Below are positions 1 through 7,121 of a stretch of 12,944 nucleotides of DNA, piece after piece. The first letter of the stretch is position 1. Each line of letters opens with the position of its first letter. A program made the position numbers and the translations under genes. The notes beneath the pieces were generated by a model. It had not been told where the DNA came from. It saw only the letters and a program-made list of their open reading frames with translations, and did not search any database. Source of the stretch: Candidatus Ryanbacteria bacterium RIFCSPLOWO2_12_FULL_47_9c (lineage in GTDB: Bacteria > Patescibacteriota > Minisyncoccia > Ryanbacterales > GWA2-47-10b); the NCBI GenBank assembly GCA_001821795.1, contig MHOB01000015.1:1-12944 (forward strand). The letters run 5' to 3'.

Positions 1-84
1 ATTTTATCAAGCCGCGATGATGTGTTATCATTCATAGGTTGTTTTGTCTTTGTAGGGTATCATTTTTTTGAGCCTAATTCAATT

Positions 85-1134
85 ATGAGAATTCTCTATA
101 TAACGCGCGCAAACCTCTGTTTGAGGCGGGCGCATAGCCATAACATTCTTGCGACATCAGCACTTCTCGGATCTATTTCGGGTGTTGATATTTCCGTAAT
201 ATCTTCTGGTAAACAGACGTGCTTGCCGGAAGAGCTCTTTGTGCGCCACGATATTCAGATAAAAGTGCCATATACTCGAAGTCACTGGCTTTCCGGTTTT
301 ATTTTTCGAAGTCGTAATAACTTTGATGCGCTCTATGTGCGCGATCCACGATTGATTATAGAAATGATTCTAGCGCGCATGCTCGGCAAAAAAGTTATTT
401 TTGAAATTCACGGAAGCCGCGAATGGAAAGGGCTTTCGTGGCTTTGGCGTTTTGCACATCGAATTGCACATGCACATATTTTTATTACAACTCTACTCAA
501 GAAATACTACGGAGCGTGCCAAAAACCGTGCGCAATAATCCCGACTGTCGGGATCGATCAGGAAAAGTACGATAACGCAAAGTCACGGCGTATTTTTGAA
601 CAAGGCTTCGTGGCGCTCTATCTTGGTAGCCAAGAGAGTTATTATGATGTTGCGATTCTTGTGCGGATGCTCGCGCGTGCGCCAAAGCAAGTTGTACTCG
701 TGCTTGTTGGAATCAAAGACGATGGCGCGCGCGACTTGAAAAAAATTGCAGACGAGCTTAATGTCAGCGATCGCGTAAAAATTATCGCGCGCATTGATCC
801 CTCAGAAATTCCGGCTTATCTCAAGGGGGCGGACGTGCTTCTGAATCCAAAAGTGAAAGGATTCGAAGGGAGCGTTTCGTCGAAGTTGATTGAATATCTT
901 GCGGCTTCTAGACCGATCGTGGCTTCTGTGGTGCCTGCGGATCACGAGGTTTTGACGGAAAAAAACGCGATTATTGTAAATCCTGATCCCGAAGCGTTTG
1001 CCAGCGCGATTCGCGGTCTTATTGAAAACTCTAAAAAGCGCGAGGAGCTTTCCGGATTCGCGCACACGGACGCAGAGCGTTATAGCAATGAGCGCCGCCG
1101 TGCGCTTTTGGAGGAATTTATAAAAAAAATATGA
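85..1134 (+). CDS. GT4-like glycosyltransferase (GT-B fold)
   Basis: A 349-residue cytoplasmic glycosyltransferase, probably moving a sugar from an NDP-sugar to a growing lipid-linked glycan. The N-terminus MRILYITRA is a typical first beta strand of a GT-B Rossmann domain. ALYLGS (177-182) opens the C-terminal domain, VVLVLVGIKDD (203-213) is its second strand, and SSKLIEYLAASRPIVAS (265-281) is the donor-binding stretch with E270. The first Glu of the classical E-x7-E pair is replaced (G262), as is frequent in SKLxEYLA-type enzymes. The frame is open upstream to a GTG at 22, but those extra 21 residues are hydrophobic and unlike the family, so I start at ATG 85. There is no SD; TATCAT at 58-63 is a possible -10 without a good -35. 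The stop overlaps the next start (ATGA, 1131-1134). Acceptor and donor cannot be told from sequence. Confidence 0.85.
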   Translation: MRILYITRANLCLRRAHSHNILATSALLGSISGVDISVISSGKQTCLPEELFVRHDIQIKVPYTRSHWLSGFIFRSRNNFDALYVRDPRLIIEMILARMLGKKVIFEIHGSREWKGLSWLWRFAHRIAHAHIFITTLLKKYYGACQKPCAIIPTVGIDQEKYDNAKSRRIFEQGFVALYLGSQESYYDVAILVRMLARAPKQVVLVLVGIKDDGARDLKKIADELNVSDRVKIIARIDPSEIPAYLKGADVLLNPKVKGFEGSVSSKLIEYLAASRPIVASVVPADHEVLTEKNAIIVNPDPEAFASAIRGLIENSKKREELSGFAHTDAERYSNERRRALLEEFIKKI

Positions 1135-1847
1135 AACCCTATCGCTTATCACATCAACGAAAAATTACCGTAGAACGCTACGATACTATTGTGTATGGTG
1201 CCGGTTCTTACGATGATTGTATGTGGCAATGGGAGAAAAAAATTCTTGATCGGGAAGTTGCACACTTTCCGCGCGCGCGGTATCTCGATTTCGGGTGCGG
1301 TACCGGGCGTGTTATTGTGCATCTTGAAAGCCGCGTAAGCGAATCTGTCGGTGTTGATAATTCGCATGAAATGCTCTCATGTGCGCGCGAGCGCGTTTCG
1401 CGTTCGCAGTTGATTAAGGTGGATCTTACGCATAACGATACGCTTGCCGGGCGCGAGTTTGATATCATAACTGCATTTCGCGTTTTACTTAATTCAGAGC
1501 CGGCGTTGCGTGATGATATCTTGCGTGTGCTTGCGCCAAAATTGGCTAAAGACGGCATTTTTATTTTTAATATACACGGCAACACATTCAGCTACCGGAT
1601 GCTTATGGTTTTATGGTATAAACTGTTTGGCCGCCGATTAAACCATCTTTCGTATCTGGGCGCGCGGCGCATGATCGAGCAACACGGCATGCGGGTTGTG
1701 CGCGCGTACGGTTTTGGAATAATTCCGAAACCGCTCTATCGATATTTGCCAAAACGCGCGTTATTTTTTCTCGATTCTATGTTCGCAAAAATTCCGTTTT
1801 TCAAATATATTTCTTACAACATAATTTTTGTATGCACACGCGCATGA
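1131..1847 (+). CDS. Class I SAM-dependent methyltransferase
   Basis: A 238-residue soluble methyltransferase. Motif I is LDFGCGTGR (52-60), the glycine-rich SAM loop; GVDNSHEML (74-82) supplies the acidic residue that binds the SAM ribose (D76); VDLT (97-100) and FDIITAFRVLL (110-120) match motifs II and III. The part after about residue 145 is richer in aromatic and basic residues and has short hydrophobic stretches, so it may form the substrate lid or touch the membrane. It lies between two glycosyltransferases, with 4-nt ATGA overlaps at both ends, which argues for translational coupling and a glycan or lipid-linked sugar substrate (for example O-methylation or chain capping). GGAGG at 1110-1114 sits 16 nt before the ATG, too far for a standard SD. 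The substrate is unknown. Confidence 0.85.
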   Translation: MKPYRLSHQRKITVERYDTIVYGAGSYDDCMWQWEKKILDREVAHFPRARYLDFGCGTGRVIVHLESRVSESVGVDNSHEMLSCARERVSRSQLIKVDLTHNDTLAGREFDIITAFRVLLNSEPALRDDILRVLAPKLAKDGIFIFNIHGNTFSYRMLMVLWYKLFGRRLNHLSYLGARRMIEQHGMRVVRAYGFGIIPKPLYRYLPKRALFFLDSMFAKIPFFKYISYNIIFVCTRA

Positions 1848-2932
1848 GACTTTTGTATATCACAACACTTCATTACCCGTCGCCGTACGCCAATCGCGTC
1901 AATGTAATGAAAATGTCGCAGTCGTTTGCGGAGCTTACCGATTACAAAATTATTCTCGGCGATGTTTCAACGAGCCTGGAGGATATTTTTCGTGAGTATG
2001 GTATCAATAAGCCGTTTGCTGCCGATGTGCTTTATAAAAAACCACCGGTTTTGCGTCCGCGCGCACTTTTTGCGGCACTCAAGATTAAAAATATTATGGC
2101 AAGTGAGCCGCCAGAGACCGTATTTTATATACGCGACTTTTTGCTCGCGTATTTTCTCTCGTTTTTGTCTAAGCGGTTTCGCGAACGTTATTTTATAGAA
2201 TGCCAGTCGCTTGGTAAATTTTCTCACTTTCTTTACCGTCGCGTGTTTCATGGTGCGCGCGGGGTGATTTCTTCTAATCACGCAAAAAAAGAAGAAATCC
2301 ACGAGCGCTATGGAGTGTCACTTGAAAATATAGTTGTTGGGCCAAACGGTTTCGACGAAGAACTTTTTAAAAACCTGCCAACGCAAGCAGATGCGCGAAA
2401 AAAACTCGGGTTTCTGCCTGATATAAAAATAGTCATGTATGTTGGCAGCATGCTTCCGTGGAAGGGGACGGATGTTATTTATGAAGTTGCATGTCTCTTG
2501 CCACAATATACTTTTGTGCTCGTAGGCGCTGATCGAGATGAAGAAAAAAACAATATAAGAATAATTGCCAAAAAAGACAACCGCGAAATTCCTGCATATT
2601 TGCGGGTGGCAGATTTGCTTTTAGCGCCTTATCGCACAGACAGTGTGCGCGCACAAAAATACTTTTCGCCGATTAAGGTTTTTGAATATATGGCGGCTCA
2701 AGTGCCGTTTGCAATTACTGATTTGCCAGCCGTACGCGAGTTTTTAAGCGACGAAGAAACTTATTTTGTAAAAGAGTATTCAAAAGAGGCGTTTCGCGAT
2801 GCAATCGTAAGCGCAATAAAAAATCCGGATGAGCGCATGCGTCGCGCCGAGAACGCCCATAGAAAATCGCCAGAGTTCAGCTGGCAGGCGCGCGCAGGGC
2901 GTATTTTAGATTTCATCGAAGGATATACTTAA
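1844..2932 (+). CDS. GT4-like glycosyltransferase (GT-B fold)
   Basis: A 362-residue cytoplasmic glycosyltransferase. MRLLYITTLHYPSPYANRV is a normal GT4 N-terminus with the acceptor-side loop. VGPNGFDEELF (165-175) is the family interdomain motif, MYVGSMLPWKG (198-208) begins the donor domain, and SPIKVFEYMAAQVPFAITD (275-293) is the donor-binding region with E281. The first Glu of E-x7-E is absent (Y273), a variant often seen with SPxKxFEYMA motifs. An in-frame ATG at 1832 would add four residues, but ATG 1844 gives an ATGA overlap with the methyltransferase stop, as at the previous junction, and fits the family start, so I chose 1844. It is the last gene of the first plus-strand operon; a promoter for the next gene begins 20 nt after its stop. 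Donor and acceptor are unknown. Confidence 0.85.
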   Translation: MRLLYITTLHYPSPYANRVNVMKMSQSFAELTDYKIILGDVSTSLEDIFREYGINKPFAADVLYKKPPVLRPRALFAALKIKNIMASEPPETVFYIRDFLLAYFLSFLSKRFRERYFIECQSLGKFSHFLYRRVFHGARGVISSNHAKKEEIHERYGVSLENIVVGPNGFDEELFKNLPTQADARKKLGFLPDIKIVMYVGSMLPWKGTDVIYEVACLLPQYTFVLVGADRDEEKNNIRIIAKKDNREIPAYLRVADLLLAPYRTDSVRAQKYFSPIKVFEYMAAQVPFAITDLPAVREFLSDEETYFVKEYSKEAFRDAIVSAIKNPDERMRRAENAHRKSPEFSWQARAGRILDFIEGYT

Positions 2933-2951
2933 ACGCGACTGTTTTGTGGCA

Positions 2952-2980
2952 TTGACCGTCTACATCGGTTGTGCTATCCT
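2952..2980 (+). promoter_or_regulatory. Sigma70-type promoter of cassette 1
   Basis: The -35 box TTGACC (2952-2957, 5 of 6 consensus bases) and the -10 box TATCCT (2975-2980, 4 of 6) are separated by exactly 17 nt. Transcription would start near 2987, giving a leader of about 25 nt that contains a strong SD. It lies between two same-strand glycan genes, so the downstream gene would have its own control rather than depend on the upstream operon. Confidence 0.6.
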
Positions 2981-3000
2981 ATTTTAAATTCTGCACCCGA

Positions 3001-3005
3001 GGAGG
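3001..3005 (+). promoter_or_regulatory. Strong Shine-Dalgarno site (GGAGG)
   Basis: GGAGG within the run GAGGAGGTGA, 6 nt before the GTG start at 3012. This is a near-perfect anti-SD match at ideal spacing and fixes the GTG start. Most neighbouring glycan genes have no recognisable SD at all. Confidence 0.85.
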
Positions 3006-3011
3006 TGAAAA

Positions 3012-3662
3012 GTGAAGAAAAGTGTAGTCGCTGTGATCGGCGGTCAGATACTGTATGACCCCGTAACTGGCTTCCGTACAAGCACGCTCGAGGATTTTGA
3101 CAACCCCTATGGTCTCTTTGCCGATTCCTTGAGGACCGATGCGGCGTCGGTCCTCTACTTCGGGAGTCGTCCGTGGGCAAGAGTACTCGTCATCGGTGGC
3201 ATCACACCGCTTCATCGTACCATGCCCGATGCGCCGACTCTCTCATCTGTTATGCGAAAGGAGCTCGAGTCCACCGGCGTGCCGTCGAGCAAGATCGAAG
3301 AAATTCCCATGCCGGAAGCAGGCGGGACGTTCAACCAGCTGGTCCGTCTCCGGGACTGGCGCGAATCAGTGGTGGACGAGGACGAGATTATTGTCCTTGC
3401 CAGCTGGTGGCAAATGCCGCGCATCTTGGCCATGGTGATGTTTCCCGAGCCGCTTGTCGCGCTGGTCTCGGGGTGGCCGCCGGTTCGATTCGCGTGCGCC
3501 GAGGACGTTCTGATCGAGAACGAACCGCATAGGTGGTGGGCGGCGATCGCCCGTGCGTATCGCCGGCCGGAGATGCAAGAGTGCCTCCGCAAGGAGTACA
3601 ACGGCGCGAGGATGCTTTCAACCGGCGAGTACAAGTTTCCAACTCGTTTTCCTCAACGCTGA
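3012..3662 (+). CDS. DUF218 (ElyC/SanA/YdcF-like) protein, divergent
   Basis: A 216-residue soluble protein with no signal peptide or membrane segment. Its layout matches DUF218: a first strand VVAVIGGQI (5-13); RVLVIGGIT (57-65) where the family has a strand ending in SGG; a helix with MRKELESTGVPSSKIEE (81-97), matching the M..L...GVP...I motif; GGTFNQL (104-110) at the position of the family's NTxEN; and IIVLASWWQMPRILAM (126-141), matching the VTSxxHMPRA strand and helix. The His of that last motif is Gln here (Q134). Family members act in envelope or lipid-carrier metabolism (ElyC, SanA) or bind nucleotide-like ligands (YdcF); the exact reaction is not settled. Starts with GTG. Codons are C/G-ending (CTC, GTC, ATC, GAG, AAG), unlike its neighbours, and it has its own promoter and terminator, suggesting transfer. 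Family call is by motif reading only. Confidence 0.65.
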   Translation: MKKSVVAVIGGQILYDPVTGFRTSTLEDFDNPYGLFADSLRTDAASVLYFGSRPWARVLVIGGITPLHRTMPDAPTLSSVMRKELESTGVPSSKIEEIPMPEAGGTFNQLVRLRDWRESVVDEDEIIVLASWWQMPRILAMVMFPEPLVALVSGWPPVRFACAEDVLIENEPHRWWAAIARAYRRPEMQECLRKEYNGARMLSTGEYKFPTRFPQR

Positions 3663-3666
3663 CAAT

Positions 3667-3696
3667 AGGGTGGCGGTTATACCGTTACCCTTTTTT
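3667..3696 (+). terminator. Rho-independent terminator of cassette 1
   Basis: An 11-bp stem with arms 3667-3677 and 3681-3691, including two G-U pairs, closes a 3-nt loop (TAT). It runs directly into six T residues (3691-3696). It begins 4 nt after the DUF218-like stop codon, so that gene is terminated as a single-gene transcript and the next glycosyltransferase needs its own promoter. Confidence 0.85.
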
Positions 3697-3697
3697 A

Positions 3698-3726
3698 TTG
3701 ATTTTTTTGTGTTCCGAGTATTTAAT
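3698..3726 (+). promoter_or_regulatory. Possible promoter of the third glycosyltransferase
   Basis: TTGATT (3698-3703) and TTTAAT (3721-3726) are 17 nt apart, with 4 of 6 and 5 of 6 consensus matches. It follows the terminator directly, where a new promoter is expected. The predicted start near 3733 leaves only about 8 nt before ATG 3741. The T-rich context makes chance matches easy. Confidence 0.4.
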
Positions 3727-3740
3727 GGGTAAGTAGTTTC

Positions 3741-4745
3741 ATGAAAATTCTTTACTTTACAAAAGGCGGGCGCAATGTGCCTAGTTCCAACGAGCGCGTT
3801 TGGATTATTTCCGACTTGCTCAAAGCGCATTACGATTGGGCAAGTGATATCCTATCCGCGCGCGATGCGTCTTTTTGGGATGCATTAAAAAAGTTATATG
3901 CCAGTAAGTACGATATACTGATTGTTCACAAATCTCTTTTTTCTGTTTGGGTGTTTGCTTTAATTGTTCTTGCGCGATTTATATTTCAAAAACCGATGGT
4001 TTTTGATCTCGATGACGCGCAATGGGTGCATTCGCCATTCAAAAGCAAGGTATTCGCATTTACTGCCCGCATGGTTTTTGCCGGCAGCCATGAAATTAAA
4101 TCGTGGGTAGAGAGGTACAACAAAAATATTGTACTCATCCCCACGCTTGTGGATCACGAACATTTTGCGCGGAGTCCTGCCGTACACGGAGAAAAACCGA
4201 TATATACCCTTGGCTGGGTAGGCGCTGGTCCCGGGCACTTTCAAGATGGCAATTTTCATTTAGTAAAGCCCGCGCTTGAAGAACTTGGGCGGCGCGGCAA
4301 AAAAATCAGATTCCGCGTCGTGGGGACCCGTGGATACGAACCACTGGAGACTTATCTCAAGTCTGATCTTTACGAGTTTGAAGCGGTTCCGTTCGTGCCG
4401 TATAGCGAGGTCCCAAAGCAAATCCAGCAATTTGATATTGGAATCATGCCGCTTGTGGATACCCCATTTAATCGCGCGAAGTGCGGCGCTAAAGCAATTC
4501 AGTATATGGCATGTTGTGTGCCGCCGGTTGTAAGCCCGGTTGGAGAAAATGCGATTATTGTTGATGACGGCGTCAATGGTTTTTGTGCGCGTACGACTGA
4601 AGAGTGGGTGAGTGCGATTGAGAAGCTCCTCGCGGATGCAAAATTGCGTAGTGAGTTCGGCGTGCGCGGCCAGGAAAAAGTTGCCCGGGAATATTCCCAT
4701 ATGGCTGTTTTGAAGAAGTATGCTCACACCGTTGAAACCCTCTAG
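3741..4745 (+). CDS. GT4-like glycosyltransferase
   Basis: A 334-residue GT-B glycosyltransferase. MKILYFTKGG opens the N-terminal domain; FDLDDAQW (88-95) is the characteristic loop of a subgroup seen in polysaccharide loci; IPTLVDHEHF (133-142) is the interdomain motif; LGWVGAGPG (157-165) starts the donor domain; and KCGAKAIQYMACCVPPVVS (247-265) is the donor-binding motif. Gln254 stands where E-x7-E enzymes have the second Glu; as I recall, this KCxxKxxQYMA form is usual for the subgroup rather than a broken site. Residues 66-82 are hydrophobic and could pack on the membrane. No SD precedes ATG 3741. It starts the second plus-strand run of glycan genes, just after the cassette 1 terminator. 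Donor and acceptor are unknown. Confidence 0.85.
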   Translation: MKILYFTKGGRNVPSSNERVWIISDLLKAHYDWASDILSARDASFWDALKKLYASKYDILIVHKSLFSVWVFALIVLARFIFQKPMVFDLDDAQWVHSPFKSKVFAFTARMVFAGSHEIKSWVERYNKNIVLIPTLVDHEHFARSPAVHGEKPIYTLGWVGAGPGHFQDGNFHLVKPALEELGRRGKKIRFRVVGTRGYEPLETYLKSDLYEFEAVPFVPYSEVPKQIQQFDIGIMPLVDTPFNRAKCGAKAIQYMACCVPPVVSPVGENAIIVDDGVNGFCARTTEEWVSAIEKLLADAKLRSEFGVRGQEKVAREYSHMAVLKKYAHTVETL

Positions 4746-4771
4746 ACTTTCCCGCAGTTATACGGTATAGT
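4743..4771 (+). promoter_or_regulatory. Possible promoter of the SDR epimerase gene
   Basis: TAGACT (4743-4748, 4 of 6) and TATAGT (4766-4771, 5 of 6) have a 17-nt spacer. The -35 box begins on the stop codon of the preceding glycosyltransferase. A start near 4778 would leave about 12 nt of leader before ATG 4790, with no SD in it. Confidence 0.4.
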
Positions 4772-4789
4772 AAGCAGTAATTATTTTTT

Positions 4790-5824
4790 ATGATTCTTGT
4801 AACGGGGGGCTCGGGGTATATTGGGGGTGTTTTGGTGCGGCGGTTTCTCGATAAAGGGTACCGCGTGCGGGTGCTTGACGCAGGCTATTTTGGGCACGAA
4901 GCGCTCGGGGATATAAAAGACAAAATTGAGTTGGTTGAGGATGACATTCGTTCGTGTGGACCCGAGGTGATGAAAGGCATCGAGCATGTAGTTCATCTTG
5001 CAGGATTTTCCAATGATCCTACCGCAGAATATCGGCCTAAAGAAAATTTTGCCGTCAACGTTGACGGTACGCGCAACATTGTTGGGCTTGCCAAAGATGC
5101 GGGAGTAAAGAAGTTTATTTTTGCTTCGTCCTGTTCGGTGTACTATACGACGAATCCCGACGACGTGTTTGAAAAGTCAGAGGATCACTTTATCACGCCG
5201 TCTGTTCCGTACTCGCTTTCAAAACATATGGCGGAAGACGTGGTGCTGGGCGCAAAAAGTTCAACATTCACCCCGGTTGTATTTCGGAAGGGCACAGTCT
5301 ATGGGCTTTCGCCTCGCATGCGCTACGATTTGGTAGTCAATACGATGCTCAAAGACGCGTTTAAGCATAAGCGTATCGTGCTTCATCAAGGGGGGCGCAT
5401 GTGGCGCCCGCTGACCGATGTCGAAACCGTGGCGGCTGGGTACATTTGGGCGCTTGAGAATAACATTGATGGCATTTATAATCTTGTTGACATGAATATT
5501 CTTGTCCGAGACCTCGCAGATGAAATTCAGCGCACGCTTTATACGCGTTGCGGCGAGATGATAGAAATCGAGCGGCAAGATGTTGGAGTGTCGCGTAGCT
5601 ATCGCGTCTCGGGTGAGCGTTTGCGTAAACGGGGGTTTTTTGGTTCACATCCTTTGCAAGAGGCGATCGTTGAGATGTGGAACGATCTGAAAAATTCAGG
5701 GCGCGACCTTGACCACAGTAAGTACTACAATATTAGAGTTTTCGAAGAATTATTCGCTGATAACAAAAATAATAATCATGGAAACCATGCAGCACGCAAC
5801 ACCTGGGCCGATCGATGGGCTTGA
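4790..5824 (+). CDS. NAD-dependent nucleotide-sugar epimerase/dehydratase (extended SDR)
   Basis: A 344-residue extended short-chain dehydrogenase expected to epimerise or dehydrate an NDP-sugar in the cytoplasm. MILVTGGSGYIGG holds the GxxGxxG NAD(P) motif (6-12); D30 would select NAD; HLAGFSNDP (69-77) follows the fourth strand; SSCSVYY (113-119) contains the catalytic Ser region; Y141-x3-K145 is the catalytic pair; RKGTVYGLSPRMRYD (166-180) and RPLTDVETVA (206-215) are substrate-side motifs. The usual C-terminal domain ends near residue 322. The last 20 or so residues are an Asn/His-rich tail encoded over the start of the next gene (47-nt overlap), perhaps from loss of an earlier stop. No SD is visible. 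The exact sugar cannot be assigned. Confidence 0.85.
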   Translation: MILVTGGSGYIGGVLVRRFLDKGYRVRVLDAGYFGHEALGDIKDKIELVEDDIRSCGPEVMKGIEHVVHLAGFSNDPTAEYRPKENFAVNVDGTRNIVGLAKDAGVKKFIFASSCSVYYTTNPDDVFEKSEDHFITPSVPYSLSKHMAEDVVLGAKSSTFTPVVFRKGTVYGLSPRMRYDLVVNTMLKDAFKHKRIVLHQGGRMWRPLTDVETVAAGYIWALENNIDGIYNLVDMNILVRDLADEIQRTLYTRCGEMIEIERQDVGVSRSYRVSGERLRKRGFFGSHPLQEAIVEMWNDLKNSGRDLDHSKYYNIRVFEELFADNKNNNHGNHAARNTWADRWA

Positions 5825-6251
5825 GATAAAGAATCTCGCCGTTCACTCCGACGACCGTGGGTATCTTTTTGAAATCGCGCATAACCACGAGTTGCCGAAA
5901 TTTGGGCAAGTATATGCGGTTGGAGATCCAGTGCGGGGCGCGATCCGGGCGTTCCACAAACATGATGTGTTGTGGGATCTTTTTTGCATTGTGAAGGGAT
6001 CAGCCAAGTTCGTACTTATAGACGATCGTGCCGAGAGTAAAACCAAGGGGAATTTACAAATAGTTGCAATTGGCGAGCGCGCGCCGAAACTTATTATTGT
6101 GCCGCCCGGCATTTACCACGGGTGGATGGCGCTTGAAGATGATACGCTTATGATCTCTACCGCGTCCGAGCTCTATAACAGCGATAAACCTGATGAGTAT
6201 CGTATTGATCCTTATACTTATGGGGATGTCTGGACGGTTAAGGGTAAGTAG
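5778..6251 (+). CDS. RmlC-like dTDP-sugar 3,5-epimerase family cupin
   Basis: A 157-residue cupin of the dTDP-4-dehydrorhamnose 3,5-epimerase superfamily, which epimerises 4-keto-6-deoxy NDP-sugars. Matching motifs in order: DDRGYLFEI (25-33) for the D-x-RG strand; GAIRAFHKH (54-62) for the LRGLH motif with H60, the expected catalytic base; PPGIYHGWMAL (109-119) for PPGxxHGF; and SELYNSDKPDEYRIDP (130-145) with Y133 at the catalytic Tyr position and a downstream Asp. It is shorter than typical RmlC (about 180 residues) and divergent, so it may act on another sugar or at C3 or C5 only. I start at ATG 5778; the upstream in-frame start at 5709 lies inside the epimerase gene and adds unrelated residues, while ATG 5787 is also possible. 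It sits next to an RmlD-like gene, supporting a deoxysugar branch. Confidence 0.75.
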   Translation: METMQHATPGPIDGLEIKNLAVHSDDRGYLFEIAHNHELPKFGQVYAVGDPVRGAIRAFHKHDVLWDLFCIVKGSAKFVLIDDRAESKTKGNLQIVAIGERAPKLIIVPPGIYHGWMALEDDTLMISTASELYNSDKPDEYRIDPYTYGDVWTVKGK

Positions 6252-6260
6252 TTATTCACG

Positions 6261-7121
6261 ATGAAAATTTTTATATGTGGCGGAGCGGGCCAGCTTGCCA
6301 GTGAGTTTGCGGATTTTTTTAAAACACATCATCCGGAAGACGCGGTGCGGGCGCCGACATATGAAGAACTTGATGTCACGAAGTCCAAAGAGGTTCAGGC
6401 AGAAATCGCTGACTTTCGACCGGATCTTGTTATCAATACAGCCGCGTACCATAAGGTTGATGAGTGTGAAACCCAAATCGAGCGCACGTTTTTGGTTAAC
6501 GCTTTTGGCGGATTTGTGGTTGCCAATGCCGCGCGAGAAGCGGGCGCGAAGAGCATGTATATCAGCACGGGTTTTGTTTTCGATGGTTCGAAGTCGGTTC
6601 CTTACGAAGAGTCGGACTCGCCGAATCCGTTAAGCATATATGCTCATTCAAAAGCGCTTGCGGAAAAGTTAATTCTCGCCTGTGATCCTGCGGCGTGGAT
6701 TGTGCGAACCAATGGTCTGTTTGGACGCTTTTCCGGAAAGCATACGAAAGGAGGAGCCGGCAATTTTATTGATTTCGTTTTGACAAAGGCGCAGAGCGGC
6801 GAAGACTTGGATATGGTTGCCGATCAAAGAATTACACCGACATTCACGGCCGATCTTGTTCCCGCGTGCGTTGCGCTTGCGTTGGAGCAAGCTCCCGGCG
6901 GCATATATCATTTGACAAATAGTGGCGAGACCTCATGGTTTGAAGTTGCGAAAAAAATATATGAAATAGCCGGCGCCGAAGGTACTGTGCGGCCGATTAC
7001 CAGTGAGCAGAGGAATGCTCCAGCGCGCCGCCCAAAAAATGCGCTTTTAACGAACACCAAACGTCCAGTGCTCCCGCGTTGGGAAAACGCGCTGACAAGA
7101 TATCTTGCCGGGCGTCTATGA
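6261..7121 (+). CDS. rmlD: RmlD-like dTDP-4-dehydrorhamnose reductase
   Basis: A 286-residue SDR of the RmlD substrate-binding family, which reduces the 4-keto group of a dTDP-deoxysugar, completing dTDP-L-rhamnose in the classical pathway. GGAGQLA (7-13) is the NAD(P) loop; NTAAYHKVDECE (59-70) is the highly conserved NxAAYTxVDxAE motif; STGFVFDG (102-109) replaces the usual STDYVFDG; Y127-x3-K131 is the catalytic pair; QRITPTFTADL (189-199) matches the conserved QxGxPT segment; and ARRPKNALLTNTK (255-267) is the C-terminal RPxxSxLxxxK signature. Length is normal. It starts 9 nt after the RmlC-like stop without an SD. Its stop overlaps by 6 nt the stop of the convergent FAD oxidoreductase. 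No rmlA or rmlB is in the window, and a role in a related deoxysugar is possible. Confidence 0.85.
   Translation: MKIFICGGAGQLASEFADFFKTHHPEDAVRAPTYEELDVTKSKEVQAEIADFRPDLVINTAAYHKVDECETQIERTFLVNAFGGFVVANAAREAGAKSMYISTGFVFDGSKSVPYEESDSPNPLSIYAHSKALAEKLILACDPAAWIVRTNGLFGRFSGKHTKGGAGNFIDFVLTKAQSGEDLDMVADQRITPTFTADLVPACVALALEQAPGGIYHLTNSGETSWFEVAKKIYEIAGAEGTVRPITSEQRNAPARRPKNALLTNTKRPVLPRWENALTRYLAGRL

Noticed and set aside
17..31. ATGAT/ATCAT hairpin near the left edge
   Set aside because: A 5-bp stem without a T tract or other context; not enough to call a terminator of an upstream gene.
22..84. Upstream GTG start for the first glycosyltransferase
   Set aside because: The 21 added residues are hydrophobic and unlike GT4 N-termini; MRILYIT at 85 is the normal first strand.
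3139..3736. Several open frames overlapping the DUF218-like gene on both strands
   Set aside because: High GC opens extra frames; only the frame starting at 3012 has the SD, promoter, terminator and domain-like motifs.
2933..3740. Target-site duplication around cassette 1
   Set aside because: Only a 7-nt TTTTGTG match is shared by the flanks (near 2943 and 3705), too short and T-rich to support insertion boundaries.
4260..4727. 155-codon minus-strand open frame
   Set aside because: Antisense to the third glycosyltransferase; no recognisable motifs or start signal.
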